Assembly: GCA_013042995.1 (NCBI GenBank)
Contig: JABDPB010000015.1
Location: 1-32,141, forward strand
Direction of reading: 5' to 3'
Origin: Ignavibacteriaceae bacterium
Lineage (GTDB): Bacteria > Bacteroidota > Ignavibacteria > Ignavibacteriales > Ignavibacteriaceae
DNA length: 32,141 bases
A program made the position numbers and the translations under genes. Of this stretch, positions 15,349 through 25,413 are shown in pieces. The notes below the pieces were generated by a model. It saw only the letters and a list, made by a program, of their open reading frames with translations. It was not told the origin of the DNA and ran no database searches. Numbering within the stretch: position 1 is the stretch's first letter; the number at the start of each line of letters is the position of its first letter.

Positions 15349-16743
15349 CTAAAACTTATCTTTTATTTTTAATAAATACTTATAGGCTTCTTCATAGTTG
15401 TTGCCGATTATTCCATCAAGGATTGCATCTTCAATTGCAGATTTTATCTCTCCAACTTTTTTTGAGGGTTTTAAATTACAGACTTTCATTATTTCTTCTC
15501 CACGAACCGGTGATTGAAAAGCACGAAGCTTATCTTTTTCTTTCACATCAATTACCTTCTTCATCACAATTTCATAATTATTTAAGTATCGGCTGACCTT
15601 CTGGGGATTTTTACTCGTTATATCTGCACGACAAAGTTTAATTAAATCATCTAGTTCTTCATCCGCATTTACAATTAATCTACGGATTGCAGAATCAGTT
15701 ACATCATCACTAACAAGTGCTATTGGTCTTAGATGAAGCCGGACTAATTTTTCAACATATTCAAGTTTGCCAAACGGCAGCTTCATCCTTTTAAAGATAG
15801 ATTTCATCATCCTCGCACCAATTTCTTCGTGCCCATGAAAAGTCCATCCTGTTCCTTCAACAAATCTTTTCGTTTGTGGTTTAGCAATATCATGAACAAG
15901 CGCTGTAAACCGAAGCCAAACATCATCTGATATTTCGGCAACCTTATCAATAACCTGACAAGTATGGTAAAAAACATCTTTATGATGATACTCTTCACGT
16001 TGTTCCACTCCACCCATTCGCGCAATTTCAGGAAAAACAATTTCCATAATTTGTGATGTATAAAGCAGCTTCAATCCAATTGAAGGTTTTGGCGATTTCA
16101 TAATTTTTAAGAATTCATCGGTTATTCTTTCCTGCGATACAATTTTAAGTCTGTCTCTTAATTTCTCAGCAGCAATCATTATCTCTTCGGCAACTATAAA
16201 ATTTAGTTGAGATGAAAAACGAAACGCTCTTAATATTCTAAGTGGATCATCATCAAATGTCTTTTCAGGATCAACCGGGGTGCGAATAATTTTATTTTCA
16301 ATGTCACCTAATCCATCATAAGTATCAATCAATTCACCAAAATTGTTTTTAGCAATTGAAACTGCGAGAGTATTTATTGTAAAGTCCCTTCGCGAAATAT
16401 CATCTTTAAATGTGCCTTCGCTAATTAGTGGTTTTCTGCTTGTTTTTCTATACGACTCTTTTCTTGCAGCAACAAATTCAAAGTTAATTCCCTTGTAAAC
16501 AAAATGTGCCGTGCCGTAATTTTTATAAATAACAATATCCTCAATACCCATTTTGTGGGCAAAGGTTTCAGCAAACTGTAATCCTTTCCCAACAATTAGA
16601 AAATCAATATCACTTAGCTCCCTTTTCAAGAGTAAATCTCTTACAAAACCTCCAACAATGTAAACCTCGCTCTCCAGCTCCCCAGCAATATTCGAGGCGT
16701 ACTTTAAAAAATCATATTTCAATAATTGTTTTATAATGTTCAT
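15349..16743 (-). CDS. cca: CCA-adding tRNA nucleotidyltransferase with HD domain
   Basis: Adds or repairs the CCA end of tRNAs. The class II nucleotidyltransferase head domain is complete: VYIVGGFVRDLLL (about 28-40) followed by ELSDIDFLI, with the two metal-binding Asp of the DxD, then EGTFKDDISRRDFTINTLAV and DPLRILRAFRFSSQL, the classical motifs of this family. A C-terminal HD domain starts near YHHKDVFYHTCQVIDKV with ALVHDIAKPQTKR as the HD pair. The 464-residue length suits the HD-bearing form. It follows the peptidase gene by 4 bases, and the one tRNA in this window lacks an encoded CCA, consistent with need for the enzyme. A poly(A) polymerase role is possible but less likely. Confidence 0.92.
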   Translation of the reverse strand: MNIIKQLLKYDFLKYASNIAGELESEVYIVGGFVRDLLLKRELSDIDFLIVGKGLQFAETFAHKMGIEDIVIYKNYGTAHFVYKGINFEFVAARKESYRKTSRKPLISEGTFKDDISRRDFTINTLAVSIAKNNFGELIDTYDGLGDIENKIIRTPVDPEKTFDDDPLRILRAFRFSSQLNFIVAEEIMIAAEKLRDRLKIVSQERITDEFLKIMKSPKPSIGLKLLYTSQIMEIVFPEIARMGGVEQREEYHHKDVFYHTCQVIDKVAEISDDVWLRFTALVHDIAKPQTKRFVEGTGWTFHGHEEIGARMMKSIFKRMKLPFGKLEYVEKLVRLHLRPIALVSDDVTDSAIRRLIVNADEELDDLIKLCRADITSKNPQKVSRYLNNYEIVMKKVIDVKEKDKLRAFQSPVRGEEIMKVCNLKPSKKVGEIKSAIEDAILDGIIGNNYEEAYKYLLKIKDKF

Positions 16744-16747
16744 TAAA

Positions 16748-18967
16748 CTAGTCGTTTGAAATCTTCAATTCATCTAAAATTCTTCCAGCATTTTTATGAA
16801 ACCATTCAGCTTTGCGAAAATTTTCTTTTTTGTACTCAACTAAACCATTATCATTCTTATATCGGAGTGACAATCCTGCCAATTTTCTGGCATTTAGGTA
16901 ATCAAAATTTTGAAGCATATACTGAGAAAGTTTTAAAGCTGCATAACTGCTGTAAAAATCCTTTACTTCAAATTTATTAATTAAGTTTGAGAGGAACAGC
17001 TTATAATTTTCATTAAGTCTTTCACTTAAATTTATCATTATTGGAATCGAACTATAATTGTGTTGTATTAAATTTAATTCTTTTAACAAAAAATATTTAT
17101 CGTAATCACTGCCAAACACATAATCAGAAATTTTTTCTTCTTTCATTAAAATCAAGCGCAATTGTGCAAGTAGTTCCAATCTTAAATTAGGTTTACTATT
17201 TTTTAGTGTCTCAAAATTCACTTTTGCTTCTTCAAATCTTCCAGCTTTAACCAATAAATCTGCAAGCCTGAAAATTAAATTGTACTCATAAGAAGTGTTT
17301 TTGAATATTTCAAGTTTCTCTTCTAAAATTCTAATTGCAGAGTTAAGTGAGTCATAATTTTCATAAATAACTGATAAACCCACAATTGCCGAATAATTAT
17401 CAGTTTTTTCTAATACTTCATTTAGTAGTTGTTCTGCATCCTCATAATTTTTCTGATTAATTAAATACCAGGCATCAGCAATCCTGTCTGATATATATCG
17501 AGGACAGACTTTTTGAATAAGCGATTGCCTTCCGAAATAATAATTTGCTTTTGCTTGCCAATCTTTTACTGAAAATGAATTTAGAAATTCAAAATATTCT
17601 ATTTCAACTTCAGTAATATCAATTTCAAATGTCTGCTTAAAATTATTTGATCGGTAGTATTGCTTTACTTTCTCAACTCCAAACTTTTCAATTAAAAATT
17701 GTACATAAGAACCTGAATAGATGTAGGACAAGCCTGAAACATTTCCAAAAAAACTAAAACTCGAAAACAGATTAGCTACACTAACTTTAAAGCTATTTTT
17801 ATGTGCAATTGAGGCTAAAAAGTGAATATTCATTTCATCGTAAATGCCATCACAAGCTTCTGCAACTCCTTCAATTAGAGCAGGATTAAAATCTGCTGCA
17901 ACTTTAAATATTCCCCATCCAAATTTTCCAGCAAAACAGTGCGCTATTTCGTGTTCTAAAGAACTTTCCCAACTATCCATTGAGACATAAACTCTATTCT
18001 GCCATGGTTTGGCTACATCAGCATTCCCAGATCCAAATAATTCTTTTTTCTGATCCGATGATTTAAAAATGAACGAATTTATTTTTTCACCAAATTCCAC
18101 TGTTAAAAATTTAGAAAGTTTTTTGTAGAAATATTCCTGATTTAAGGCTATAAATTTTAAGTCATCTTTTTCAATTCGTTTATCTGCAAAAATTATAAAA
18201 TGTTTGGTTTCGATTTTAGTACTCAATTCGCTATTTAATTTTGAAAACGTAGTTGAATAGCCCCACATTGGAGAAACGAATAAGTAAAATACTGCGGCAA
18301 CAACAAGTGAATAAATTACTCTTCTCCAAGCAACCAGAATTACTTTTTTATTTCTTAATGCATTGTTTAAAATTCCAAAGACGCCTAAGAAGAAAAATAT
18401 ATTCAGCAGACGATAAAAGAACAGTTTAAAATCAACTGATAAACCTTCATCGTAAATTGTTCCCGGGAAATATCCGAAAATAGGATTATATAAATAAACC
18501 TGTGGATTGAAGTAAATTTCAAAGAGTGCAATTAGCGAAACTGCAATAAATAAAAGAATAAAAACAAGACGTCGAAGCCGTGAGGCAATGGCAAAAGAAA
18601 TAATCCCTAACGTACTTCCAACAGCTATTGATGGAAAGGTAAGAACTATATAAAAAAGTAATCCATCCCAAAAAGAACAAAAACCAGTGAAGATAGAATT
18701 AATAATGGATACTGCAAATGGAATTAAGAGCAGAAGTGATAAATTCTTAAAGATTGCCAAAGCGTTTAGTTTTGAACCGTCTACTTTTTCTTTAGATGAA
18801 GAGATTACATATAATCCTGAAAGAAATGAGATTACAATCGCGTTTACAGTAGAAAATTCGTATCCGAAAACATTTGTAAGCGGTAGCGTGATTAGAATTA
18901 AATTTAAGACCAACAGTAGCGCTGCATAAACAATCAAAAAATTTTTCCATTTAAATATGTTTTTCAT
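16748..18967 (-). CDS. Membrane-bound peptidase-MA-like gluzincin with C-terminal repeats
   Basis: A 739-residue protein of unknown role. The first about 230 residues hold some six to seven membrane helices. A zinc-peptidase-like domain follows: SLEHEIAHCFAG gives HExxH, and 20-odd residues later ALIEGVAEACDG supplies the expected third Glu ligand, the layout of the MA clan (gluzincins). The last 230 residues, after ADAWYLINQKNYEDAEQLL, look like TPR-type helical repeats. I chose the ATG at 18967 because the upstream ATG at 19009 lies in the murA coding sequence; from there the gap to murA is 4 bases. It sits between murA and cca in what must be one transcript, but the context does not reveal the substrate. 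Confidence 0.8.
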   Translation of the reverse strand: MKNIFKWKNFLIVYAALLLVLNLILITLPLTNVFGYEFSTVNAIVISFLSGLYVISSSKEKVDGSKLNALAIFKNLSLLLLIPFAVSIINSIFTGFCSFWDGLLFYIVLTFPSIAVGSTLGIISFAIASRLRRLVFILLFIAVSLIALFEIYFNPQVYLYNPIFGYFPGTIYDEGLSVDFKLFFYRLLNIFFFLGVFGILNNALRNKKVILVAWRRVIYSLVVAAVFYLFVSPMWGYSTTFSKLNSELSTKIETKHFIIFADKRIEKDDLKFIALNQEYFYKKLSKFLTVEFGEKINSFIFKSSDQKKELFGSGNADVAKPWQNRVYVSMDSWESSLEHEIAHCFAGKFGWGIFKVAADFNPALIEGVAEACDGIYDEMNIHFLASIAHKNSFKVSVANLFSSFSFFGNVSGLSYIYSGSYVQFLIEKFGVEKVKQYYRSNNFKQTFEIDITEVEIEYFEFLNSFSVKDWQAKANYYFGRQSLIQKVCPRYISDRIADAWYLINQKNYEDAEQLLNEVLEKTDNYSAIVGLSVIYENYDSLNSAIRILEEKLEIFKNTSYEYNLIFRLADLLVKAGRFEEAKVNFETLKNSKPNLRLELLAQLRLILMKEEKISDYVFGSDYDKYFLLKELNLIQHNYSSIPIMINLSERLNENYKLFLSNLINKFEVKDFYSSYAALKLSQYMLQNFDYLNARKLAGLSLRYKNDNGLVEYKKENFRKAEWFHKNAGRILDELKISND

Positions 18968-18971
18968 CGAT

Positions 18972-20246
18972 TTAGTACTCTTTACTTTCCACCCGGTTGA
19001 TATCTGCACCTAAGCTTTTTAGCTTTTCTTCAATACGCTGGTATCCGCGATCGAGATGGTAAACACGAAGTACCTCTGTAATTCCTTCTGCCGCAAGACC
19101 AGCCAGAACCAAACACGCACTTGCACGCAGATCAGTGGACATAACTTTTGCACCTTTTAGTTTTTGAACTCCTTCAATCACGGCTATATTTTTTTCTACT
19201 AAAATTTTTGCTCCCAATCTGTTCAGTTCAGGCACGTGATTGAAACGATCAAAATAAATTGTATCTGCAACTGTAGATTTTCCATTCGCTAACGACATCA
19301 AAGCTGTCCACTGCGCCTGCATATCAGTTGGGAATCCGGGATAAATTGAAGTTGTAATTGAAACAGCTTTTAAATCAGCATCTATACAGTCAATAGTTAT
19401 TTTTTTATTTTCAGAAAATATTTTGCACCCGCATACTTTAAATTTTTCTAAAATCGATTCAATAATTTTTTCATCGGCATTCTTTAAAGTAATTTTACTT
19501 TTTGTAATTGCTCCAGCAGCAAGCAATGTTCCGGTTTCGATTCTATCTGGAATTGTCGAAACCTCAGCAGGTTTCAATGTATCAACTCCTTCAATTTCCA
19601 AACGACTTGTATTGATACCTTCAATTTTTGCCCCCATGCTTAAAAGATATAAAGCAAGCTGCGTGATTTCCGGTTCGATTGCTGCATTGGAGATAATTGT
19701 AGTTCCTTTTGCAAGTACAGCAGCCATTAAAGCATTGCCTGTTGCACCAACTGAAGAAACATCAAAATGAATTTTACTGCCTTTCAAATTTTTAGCTTTT
19801 GCAATTATGTATCCTTCTTCTAAATCAATATCGGCACCGAGTTTTTTCATTGCTTCCAAATGTAGATTGATCGGTCTTGGTCCCCATGCACAACCGCCAG
19901 GTAATGATACTTTCGCTTCTCCAAATCGGGCAAGCAGCGGACCCAAAACATAAACTGATGCTCGCATTTTTTTTACGTGCTCGTACGGAGCAGAAAAATT
20001 ATTTATACTTTTTGAATCAATTGTAAGTATTCCATTTTCAAATGAAATTTCTGCACCAATATGCTTAAGCAATTTGATCATCGTGAAAACATCATTTAAC
20101 TCTGGGGTATTCTTCAAAACTGATTTCCCAGGAGCTAAAATAGTGGCGGGCATCAATGCTAAAGTTGCATTTTTAGCACCACTCACTTCTACTTCACCTG
20201 AAAGCTTTTTACCACCATTAATAATGAATTTATCTAATACAGCCAT
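18972..20246 (-). CDS. murA: UDP-N-acetylglucosamine 1-carboxyvinyltransferase
   Basis: Catalyses the first committed step of peptidoglycan synthesis: transfer of enolpyruvate from PEP to UDP-GlcNAc in the cytoplasm. The 424 residues have the EPSP-synthase-like two-domain inside-out barrel. Seen directly are SGAKNATLA (Lys25, Asn26 as the substrate-binding pair) and the catalytic loop PGGCAWGPRPIN with Cys119, the residue attacked by fosfomycin; the Cys is retained, so the sequence predicts the usual drug-sensitive form. FPTDMQAQ and TDLRASACLVLAGLAAEG, both family signatures, are present. AAGGAA precedes the ATG. First gene of the minus-strand run with the peptidase and cca; divergent to tRNA-Leu. 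Confidence 0.95.
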   Translation of the reverse strand: MAVLDKFIINGGKKLSGEVEVSGAKNATLALMPATILAPGKSVLKNTPELNDVFTMIKLLKHIGAEISFENGILTIDSKSINNFSAPYEHVKKMRASVYVLGPLLARFGEAKVSLPGGCAWGPRPINLHLEAMKKLGADIDLEEGYIIAKAKNLKGSKIHFDVSSVGATGNALMAAVLAKGTTIISNAAIEPEITQLALYLLSMGAKIEGINTSRLEIEGVDTLKPAEVSTIPDRIETGTLLAAGAITKSKITLKNADEKIIESILEKFKVCGCKIFSENKKITIDCIDADLKAVSITTSIYPGFPTDMQAQWTALMSLANGKSTVADTIYFDRFNHVPELNRLGAKILVEKNIAVIEGVQKLKGAKVMSTDLRASACLVLAGLAAEGITEVLRVYHLDRGYQRIEEKLKSLGADINRVESKEY

Positions 20247-20459
20247 TATTTCCTTAAATATGTTTTTACAAAACTAAATATAATATTTTGATTTAGCAGA
20301 TAGGAAGGGTTTTCTAAGTTAGTGGATAAACAAGGCCTGAGTTCCTTGTGGTGAAACTCTTATAGAATTGATATACTTCATTCACAGCCTTATATTTGTA
20401 GCCAAATTTTCAGAAGATTTCCCTCTGAATTCAATTTTCAATTTAACTTTCTAAACCCT

Positions 20460-20542
20460 GCGAGAATGGCGGAATTTGGCAGACGCGCTAGATTTAGGAT
20501 CTAGTACCGAAAGGTGTCGGGGTTCGAGTCCCCGTTCTCGCA
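20460..20542 (+). tRNA. tRNA-Leu (anticodon UAG)
   Basis: Acceptor stem GCGAGAA / TTCTCGC pairs fully; the anticodon stem CTAGA / TCTAG encloses loop TTTAGGA, giving anticodon UAG. A long variable arm (ACCGAAAGGTGTC) marks it as class II, and GGTTCGAGTCC is the T arm. The discriminator base is A at 20542; the next bases are CAG, so CCA is not encoded. It lies 26 bases upstream of the trigger factor gene. Confidence 0.95.
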
Positions 20543-20568
20543 CAGATATATAATAAATTAAAGAGGTA

Positions 20569-21897
20569 ATGGTGGATTTTAAGGTTAATGAACTTTCATC
20601 ATCGGAAAAAGAAGTTGAAGTAACTTTATCTTACGATGAAATTAAAAATGATATTGATAGTGAAGTAAAAAAGCAGGCAAAAGATATTCAACTGCCGGGC
20701 TTCAGAAAAGGAAAAGTTCCAAAACATCTTCTTAAACAGAGATTTGGCGACACACTTGAATATGAAGCATCAGAAAAAGTGGCAAACACATATTTCTGGA
20801 AACTTGCACAGGCAGAAAATCTTAATCCTATCGGGCAGCCCACTATGACAGATATAAAATTTAAGCCCGGTGAGGATTTTAGCTTTAAAGTTAAATACGA
20901 AACTCTTCCTGCACTCGATGTGAAGAACTATACCGATCAGAATATTGAAGTTCCGGATATTCAGGTAAAGGATAATGAGGTTGAAAAAGAAATTGATTAC
21001 ATTCTGCGTTCAAACAGCACGCAGGAAGAAGCAGAAATAGTTGGCGACGATAATCATTTTTTGCTTGATGTTACAATGACAAGATTAAATGAAAATGGCG
21101 ATCCATTTGAAAACATTGAACCTGAAAAGCTTGAAATTGATTTAACAAATTCGAATGTGCATACTGATGTAAAAGAAAATGCGAAAGGGAAAAAAGTTGG
21201 AGACAATTTCAATTTTTCCTTTGATGATGAACGTGTATTTAAAAACAAAGATGGACAAGATGAAAAAATTAAAGAGCACTATGACTACAAAGTGCATATA
21301 AATGGAATAAAAAAAATAGTCCTTCCGGAATTAAATGAAGAACTGATTAAAAAAGTTACTAAAGATAAAGTCAGTACCAAAGAAGAACTGAGAACTGAGA
21401 TCAGAAAAGACATTCAGAACTACTATGCACAAAGAGTAGAAGAATTTACTCGCAACAGCATCATCGGCCTGATTCTAAAAAATAATGAATTTACTCCTCC
21501 TGCTTCATTGGTTACAGATATTCAAAATGAAATGGTAAAAACCGAAGAAGAAAAATTGAGAAATCAGGGTACAAAAAAAATTGATCAAAAGCAGATACAA
21601 GATTATTTTAAACCGATGGCGGAAAACGATGTAAAATGGTTTCTGCTGAAAAATGAAATAATGAAGAAAGAAAAAATTGAGGTTCCGGAAAGTGAACTTG
21701 AAGAGATGGCTAAAAAGGATGCTGAAAAAACCGGACTTCCTGTTGAAAAACTTGTAAATTACTACAAAACTTCACAGCAAAATGATAAACTACTAGATAA
21801 AAAACTTTTCGATTTTCTAATAGAAAAAAACAAAATTGAAAAAGTTAATCCCGATAAATTTTCAAAAAGACAGAAAGAAATTACAAATGAAAAATAA
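20569..21897 (+). CDS. tig: Trigger factor chaperone
   Basis: Ribosome-bound chaperone that receives nascent chains at the tunnel exit. The N-terminal ribosome-binding domain carries the signature GFRKGKVPK (residues 44-52). The middle (about 155-240) corresponds to the FKBP-like peptidyl-prolyl isomerase domain but is divergent ([16 protein letters not shown]...), as is usual in this phylum, and the rest is the helical substrate cradle. Its 442 residues are normal. The ATG at 20569 is only two bases after AGAGG; the following GTG (20572) gives better spacing and may be the true start. It overlaps clpP by 11 bases, the common tig-clpP pairing. Confidence 0.93.
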   Translation: MVDFKVNELSSSEKEVEVTLSYDEIKNDIDSEVKKQAKDIQLPGFRKGKVPKHLLKQRFGDTLEYEASEKVANTYFWKLAQAENLNPIGQPTMTDIKFKPGEDFSFKVKYETLPALDVKNYTDQNIEVPDIQVKDNEVEKEIDYILRSNSTQEEAEIVGDDNHFLLDVTMTRLNENGDPFENIEPEKLEIDLTNSNVHTDVKENAKGKKVGDNFNFSFDDERVFKNKDGQDEKIKEHYDYKVHINGIKKIVLPELNEELIKKVTKDKVSTKEELRTEIRKDIQNYYAQRVEEFTRNSIIGLILKNNEFTPPASLVTDIQNEMVKTEEEKLRNQGTKKIDQKQIQDYFKPMAENDVKWFLLKNEIMKKEKIEVPESELEEMAKKDAEKTGLPVEKLVNYYKTSQQNDKLLDKKLFDFLIEKNKIEKVNPDKFSKRQKEITNEK

Positions 21898-22513
21898 AAT
21901 TGAAATTTACAACCAGTTAGTACCGTATGTAATTGAGCAAACAGGACGCGGTGAGCGAGGAATGGATATTTATTCACGCTTACTGCGTGAAAGAATTATT
22001 TTTATAGGTATGCCCATTGATGATCATATTGCAAGTTTAACAATAGCCCAATTAATATTTTTGGAAGCTGAAGATTCTGAAAAAGATATTAATTTGTATA
22101 TAAATTCTCCCGGTGGAAGTGTTACAGCAGGATTGGCAATTTACGATACAATGCGTTATATAAAGCCGGATGTTTCAACTATTTGCGTTGGAATGGCTGC
22201 AAGCATGGGCGCAATATTACTGGCAGGCGGTACTGATGGAAAACGCTCTGCACTACCCAACTCTAAAATTATGATACATCAGCCATGGATTGGTGGTTTG
22301 CAGGGACAAACAACTGATATTGAAATTCACGCAAAAGAAATGCTAAAAACTCGTGATACGCTTTACAATATACTTGCTCGGCACACAGGGAAAACCGTTG
22401 AACAGATAACAAAGGACTGCGATAGAGATTATTTCTTAACTTCCGAAGAAGCAAAGGATTATAAGCTAATAGATAATGTGCTTGAAACCAGAGCAATCCC
22501 TCCTAAAAAATAA
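21887..22513 (+). CDS. clpP: ATP-dependent Clp protease proteolytic subunit
   Basis: Serine peptidase that forms the tetradecameric barrel of the ClpXP/ClpAP machine. The catalytic Ser106 lies in GMAASMGA and His131 in MIHQPW; the matching Asp is Asp181 in [15 protein letters not shown], the oxyanion-turn motif, is present. I chose the ATG at 21887 (208 residues), which gives the standard short N-terminus; an earlier ATG at 21836 lies well within tig and would add 17 residues unlike the family. The overlap with tig indicates translational coupling. clpX is not in the window. Confidence 0.94.
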   Translation: MKNKIEIYNQLVPYVIEQTGRGERGMDIYSRLLRERIIFIGMPIDDHIASLTIAQLIFLEAEDSEKDINLYINSPGGSVTAGLAIYDTMRYIKPDVSTICVGMAASMGAILLAGGTDGKRSALPNSKIMIHQPWIGGLQGQTTDIEIHAKEMLKTRDTLYNILARHTGKTVEQITKDCDRDYFLTSEEAKDYKLIDNVLETRAIPPKK

Positions 22514-22517
22514 TTTA

Positions 22518-22542
22518 TGGGGGACTTTATTCCCCCATTTTT
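22518..22542 (+). terminator. Rho-independent terminator after clpP
   Basis: TGGGGGA (22518-22524) and TCCCCCA (22531-22537) pair perfectly around loop CTTTAT, followed by TTTTT (22538-22542). It lies 5 bases after the clpP stop and ends the tig-clpP transcript. Confidence 0.88.
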
Positions 22543-22665
22543 ACCAACCTTTTGGTAGTCAAAAATATTCTTGTTTTAGCATTTAGTTTGTTATATCTTC
22601 ATTTTCAATTTATTCAACGGAACGATTAAAATTATTTAGTTGTTTTTAGTAAAAAGAAGTAAAAT

Positions 22666-23763
22666 ATGATCGGTAATAGGTTTACAAATTATATCCCTCC
22701 ACAAATTAGTGAAGGCTCATTCGAACAACTGTTAAAAATATTTATGCAGCTTGTTACAATAACATCTGGTGATGTTTCTGAAGCTTTAAATTGGATGAAC
22801 GAAGTTGATCGGCAATATAATTTAACGGATGATGATTACGGAATGGGAGATTTTATTGAAGATCTAAAGGAAAGAGGGTACATAAAAGAAAATGAAGATA
22901 ATAATGCATTTATGCTAACTGCTAAGAGCGAAATGAGCATTCGCAGACAATCATTGGAAGAAATTTTCGGCAAGCTGAAAAAATCAGCAAAAGGAAATCA
23001 TAGAACACCATTTTCAGGACACGGCGACGAATTAACCTCGGATAGAAGAGAATACAACTTTGGCGATACTTTGGATCAAATTGATATGACTGACTCGATT
23101 AAAAATGCGCAGATAAACCATGGCATTGACGATTTTAAATTGACTGAAAAAGATTTGGAAATTGAAGAAAAAGACTTCAAGGCACTCACTTCGACAGTTT
23201 TAATGATTGATATTTCGCATTCAATGGTACTTTACGGTGAAGACAGAATTACACCTGCAAAAAAAGTTGCTATGGCATTATCGGAATTGATAACAACCAA
23301 ATATCCAAAAGATACGTTAGATGTTATTGCTTTTGGAAATGATGCCTGGCCTATTCAAATAAAAGATTTACCTTATTTGGAAGTGGGACCGTATCACACA
23401 AATACTGTTGCAGGATTGGAACTTGCAGAGGACATTCTTCGCAGAAGAAAAACTAACAACAAGCAAATTTTTATGATAACCGACGGCAAACCTACATGTT
23501 TAAAGTTAGGTGCAAAATTTTATAAAAACAGTTTTGGTCTTGATAGGAAAATAATTAATAAAACACTCGATCAGGCTGCTAAGTGCAGAAGGCAGAATAT
23601 TGCTGTAACAACTTTTATGATTGCACGAGATCCGTATCTGCAGCAATTTGTTCGTGAATTTACAAAAATTAATAACGGACGTGCATATTACAGCAACTTA
23701 ACAGGCTTAGGTGATTTTCTTTTTGAAGATTACATTCGCAACAGAAGAAAAAGAGTTCGGTAA
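22666..23763 (+). CDS. VWA domain protein, partner of AAA+ ATPase
   Basis: A 365-residue cytoplasmic-looking protein with no signal peptide. An N-terminal helical part (about 1-170) precedes a von Willebrand A domain. The metal-ion-dependent adhesion site is intact: DISHS (Asp182, Ser184, Ser186), the Thr in YHTNTVAG (about 245-247) and Asp273 in ITDGKPT. In many bacteria such proteins work with a MoxR/ChlI-type ATPase as a chelatase- or chaperone-like pair; the ATPase gene follows with a gap of 2-17 bases depending on its start. The client is unknown. Confidence 0.85.
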   Translation: MIGNRFTNYIPPQISEGSFEQLLKIFMQLVTITSGDVSEALNWMNEVDRQYNLTDDDYGMGDFIEDLKERGYIKENEDNNAFMLTAKSEMSIRRQSLEEIFGKLKKSAKGNHRTPFSGHGDELTSDRREYNFGDTLDQIDMTDSIKNAQINHGIDDFKLTEKDLEIEEKDFKALTSTVLMIDISHSMVLYGEDRITPAKKVAMALSELITTKYPKDTLDVIAFGNDAWPIQIKDLPYLEVGPYHTNTVAGLELAEDILRRRKTNNKQIFMITDGKPTCLKLGAKFYKNSFGLDRKIINKTLDQAAKCRRQNIAVTTFMIARDPYLQQFVREFTKINNGRAYYSNLTGLGDFLFEDYIRNRRKRVR

Positions 23764-23780
23764 AAATGAGAAAGGAAGTA

Positions 23781-25292
23781 ATGACCAATACACAGATTTC
23801 AACTTTAGGTGAATTAAAGCAAAATGGTTATAAATCTAAATCAATAAAAAATGAACTGAGAGATAATTTAATTCAATCTTTAAAGGGACGAAAAAATCCA
23901 TTTGAGGGGATAATCGGTTTTGATGATACTGTTATTCCTGAATTACAAACTGCAATTCTTTCAAGACATGATATTATTCTGTTAGGTTTGCGCGGGCAAG
24001 CAAAAACCAAAATTGCACGATTGTTAGTAAATCTGCTAGATGAATATATTCCAATTGTTGAGGGCTCGGAATTGAACGATGATCCCTTGAATCCGCTATC
24101 TGTTGCGGCAAATGAAATTATAAAAAAGGATGGCGACAAAACAAAAATCAATTGGATTCACCGTTCGGAAAGATATACAGAAAAATTAGCAACGCCCGAT
24201 GTTTCTGTTGCAGATTTGATTGGTGACGTTGATCCTATTAAAGCTGCAGCGTTAAAACTTCCTTACTCCGATGAACGTGTGATTCATTTTGGATTAATTC
24301 CGCGATCGCACAGAAGTATTTTTGTAATCAATGAATTGCCCGATTTACAAGCACGAATTCAGGTCGCGCTTTTTAATATTTTGCAAGAAAGCGATATTCA
24401 AATCCGTGGGTTTAAAGTTCGGCTGCCCCTTGATATTCAATTTGTTTTTACGGCAAATCCAGAAGATTATACCAACCGCGGAGCAATTGTTACTCCACTT
24501 AAAGACAGAATTGATAGCCAGATACTAACTCACTATCCTAAAAGCATTGAGGCTTCAAAACGGATAACAGAGCAGGAAGCTCAGCTTTCTGCTGATCAAA
24601 AAGAAAAAATATCTACGGATGAAATTTTAAATGACTTGATTGAACAAATCGCATTTGAGGCACGCGAAAGCGAATACATTGATGCAAAGAGCGGAGTTTC
24701 TGCACGTTTAACAATTTCTGCTTACGAAAATTTAATTAGTACTGCTGAACGAAGAAGAATAGTTAATGATGAGGATGAAACTCAACTTAGAATTAGTGAT
24801 GTGTTTGGAGTGATACCATCAATTACAGGAAAAATAGAACTGGTATACGAAGGCGAACAGGAAGGTCCCGCAAAAGTAGCGCAGATATTAATTGGCAAAG
24901 CAATCAAAAACAATTTTACAAAATATTTTCCATCTCCCGACAGCCTAAAAAAAACGGAACAGCCAAACCCTTACCAGCAAATTGTAGAATGGTTTAAAAA
25001 GGGTAATAAAATTGATTTGATGGTGAATTCATCAAATAAAGAATATGTGAAAATAATTAAAAGTGTTCCCTGCATTGCAGAAGTTGTAAAAAAATATCAT
25101 CCAAAGGTGAATGGATTTAACAAAACATTACTAACAGAATTTTTACTGTTTGGACTATCAGAGTATTCACTTTTAAGTCGCACAAAAATTGAGGATGGAA
25201 TGGAGTTTAGAGATATGTTAAGCTCAATGTTCACTATGCCGCAGGATGATGATTTTGAAGATGAAGACGAATCTACCTTCTACAAATCTTAG
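23781..25292 (+). CDS. MoxR/ChlI-like AAA+ ATPase
   Basis: The ATPase partner of the VWA protein, of the magnesium-chelatase ChlI/MoxR branch of AAA+. Walker A is GLRGQAKTK (about 69-77 from the chosen start). The Walker B position reads IFVINELPDL, so the usual DE is NE (Asn184-Glu185); the catalytic Glu is kept but the Asp that helps hold Mg is not. The sensor region FTANPEDYTNRG and an arginine-rich PLKDRIDSQI follow. Its 503 residues exceed typical MoxR length, with a C-terminal helical part and an acidic end. I prefer the ATG at 23781 because AAAGGAAG lies just upstream; an ATG at 23766 is also possible. Confidence 0.85.
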   Translation: MTNTQISTLGELKQNGYKSKSIKNELRDNLIQSLKGRKNPFEGIIGFDDTVIPELQTAILSRHDIILLGLRGQAKTKIARLLVNLLDEYIPIVEGSELNDDPLNPLSVAANEIIKKDGDKTKINWIHRSERYTEKLATPDVSVADLIGDVDPIKAAALKLPYSDERVIHFGLIPRSHRSIFVINELPDLQARIQVALFNILQESDIQIRGFKVRLPLDIQFVFTANPEDYTNRGAIVTPLKDRIDSQILTHYPKSIEASKRITEQEAQLSADQKEKISTDEILNDLIEQIAFEARESEYIDAKSGVSARLTISAYENLISTAERRRIVNDEDETQLRISDVFGVIPSITGKIELVYEGEQEGPAKVAQILIGKAIKNNFTKYFPSPDSLKKTEQPNPYQQIVEWFKKGNKIDLMVNSSNKEYVKIIKSVPCIAEVVKKYHPKVNGFNKTLLTEFLLFGLSEYSLLSRTKIEDGMEFRDMLSSMFTMPQDDDFEDEDESTFYKS

Positions 25293-25413
25293 CTGTAATA
25301 GTTTTGTTGCTTACTGCTCATCAGATTGCTCAAGGCTAAAATATACTTTCCCACAGTATGTGTTTTAATTATATTTCGAACAGAAAGATTAATCATCATC
25401 TAAAAATTTTTAT

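Noticed and set aside
21836-21886. Earlier ATG for clpP
   Set aside because: It lies far inside tig in another frame and adds residues not found in ClpP proteins.
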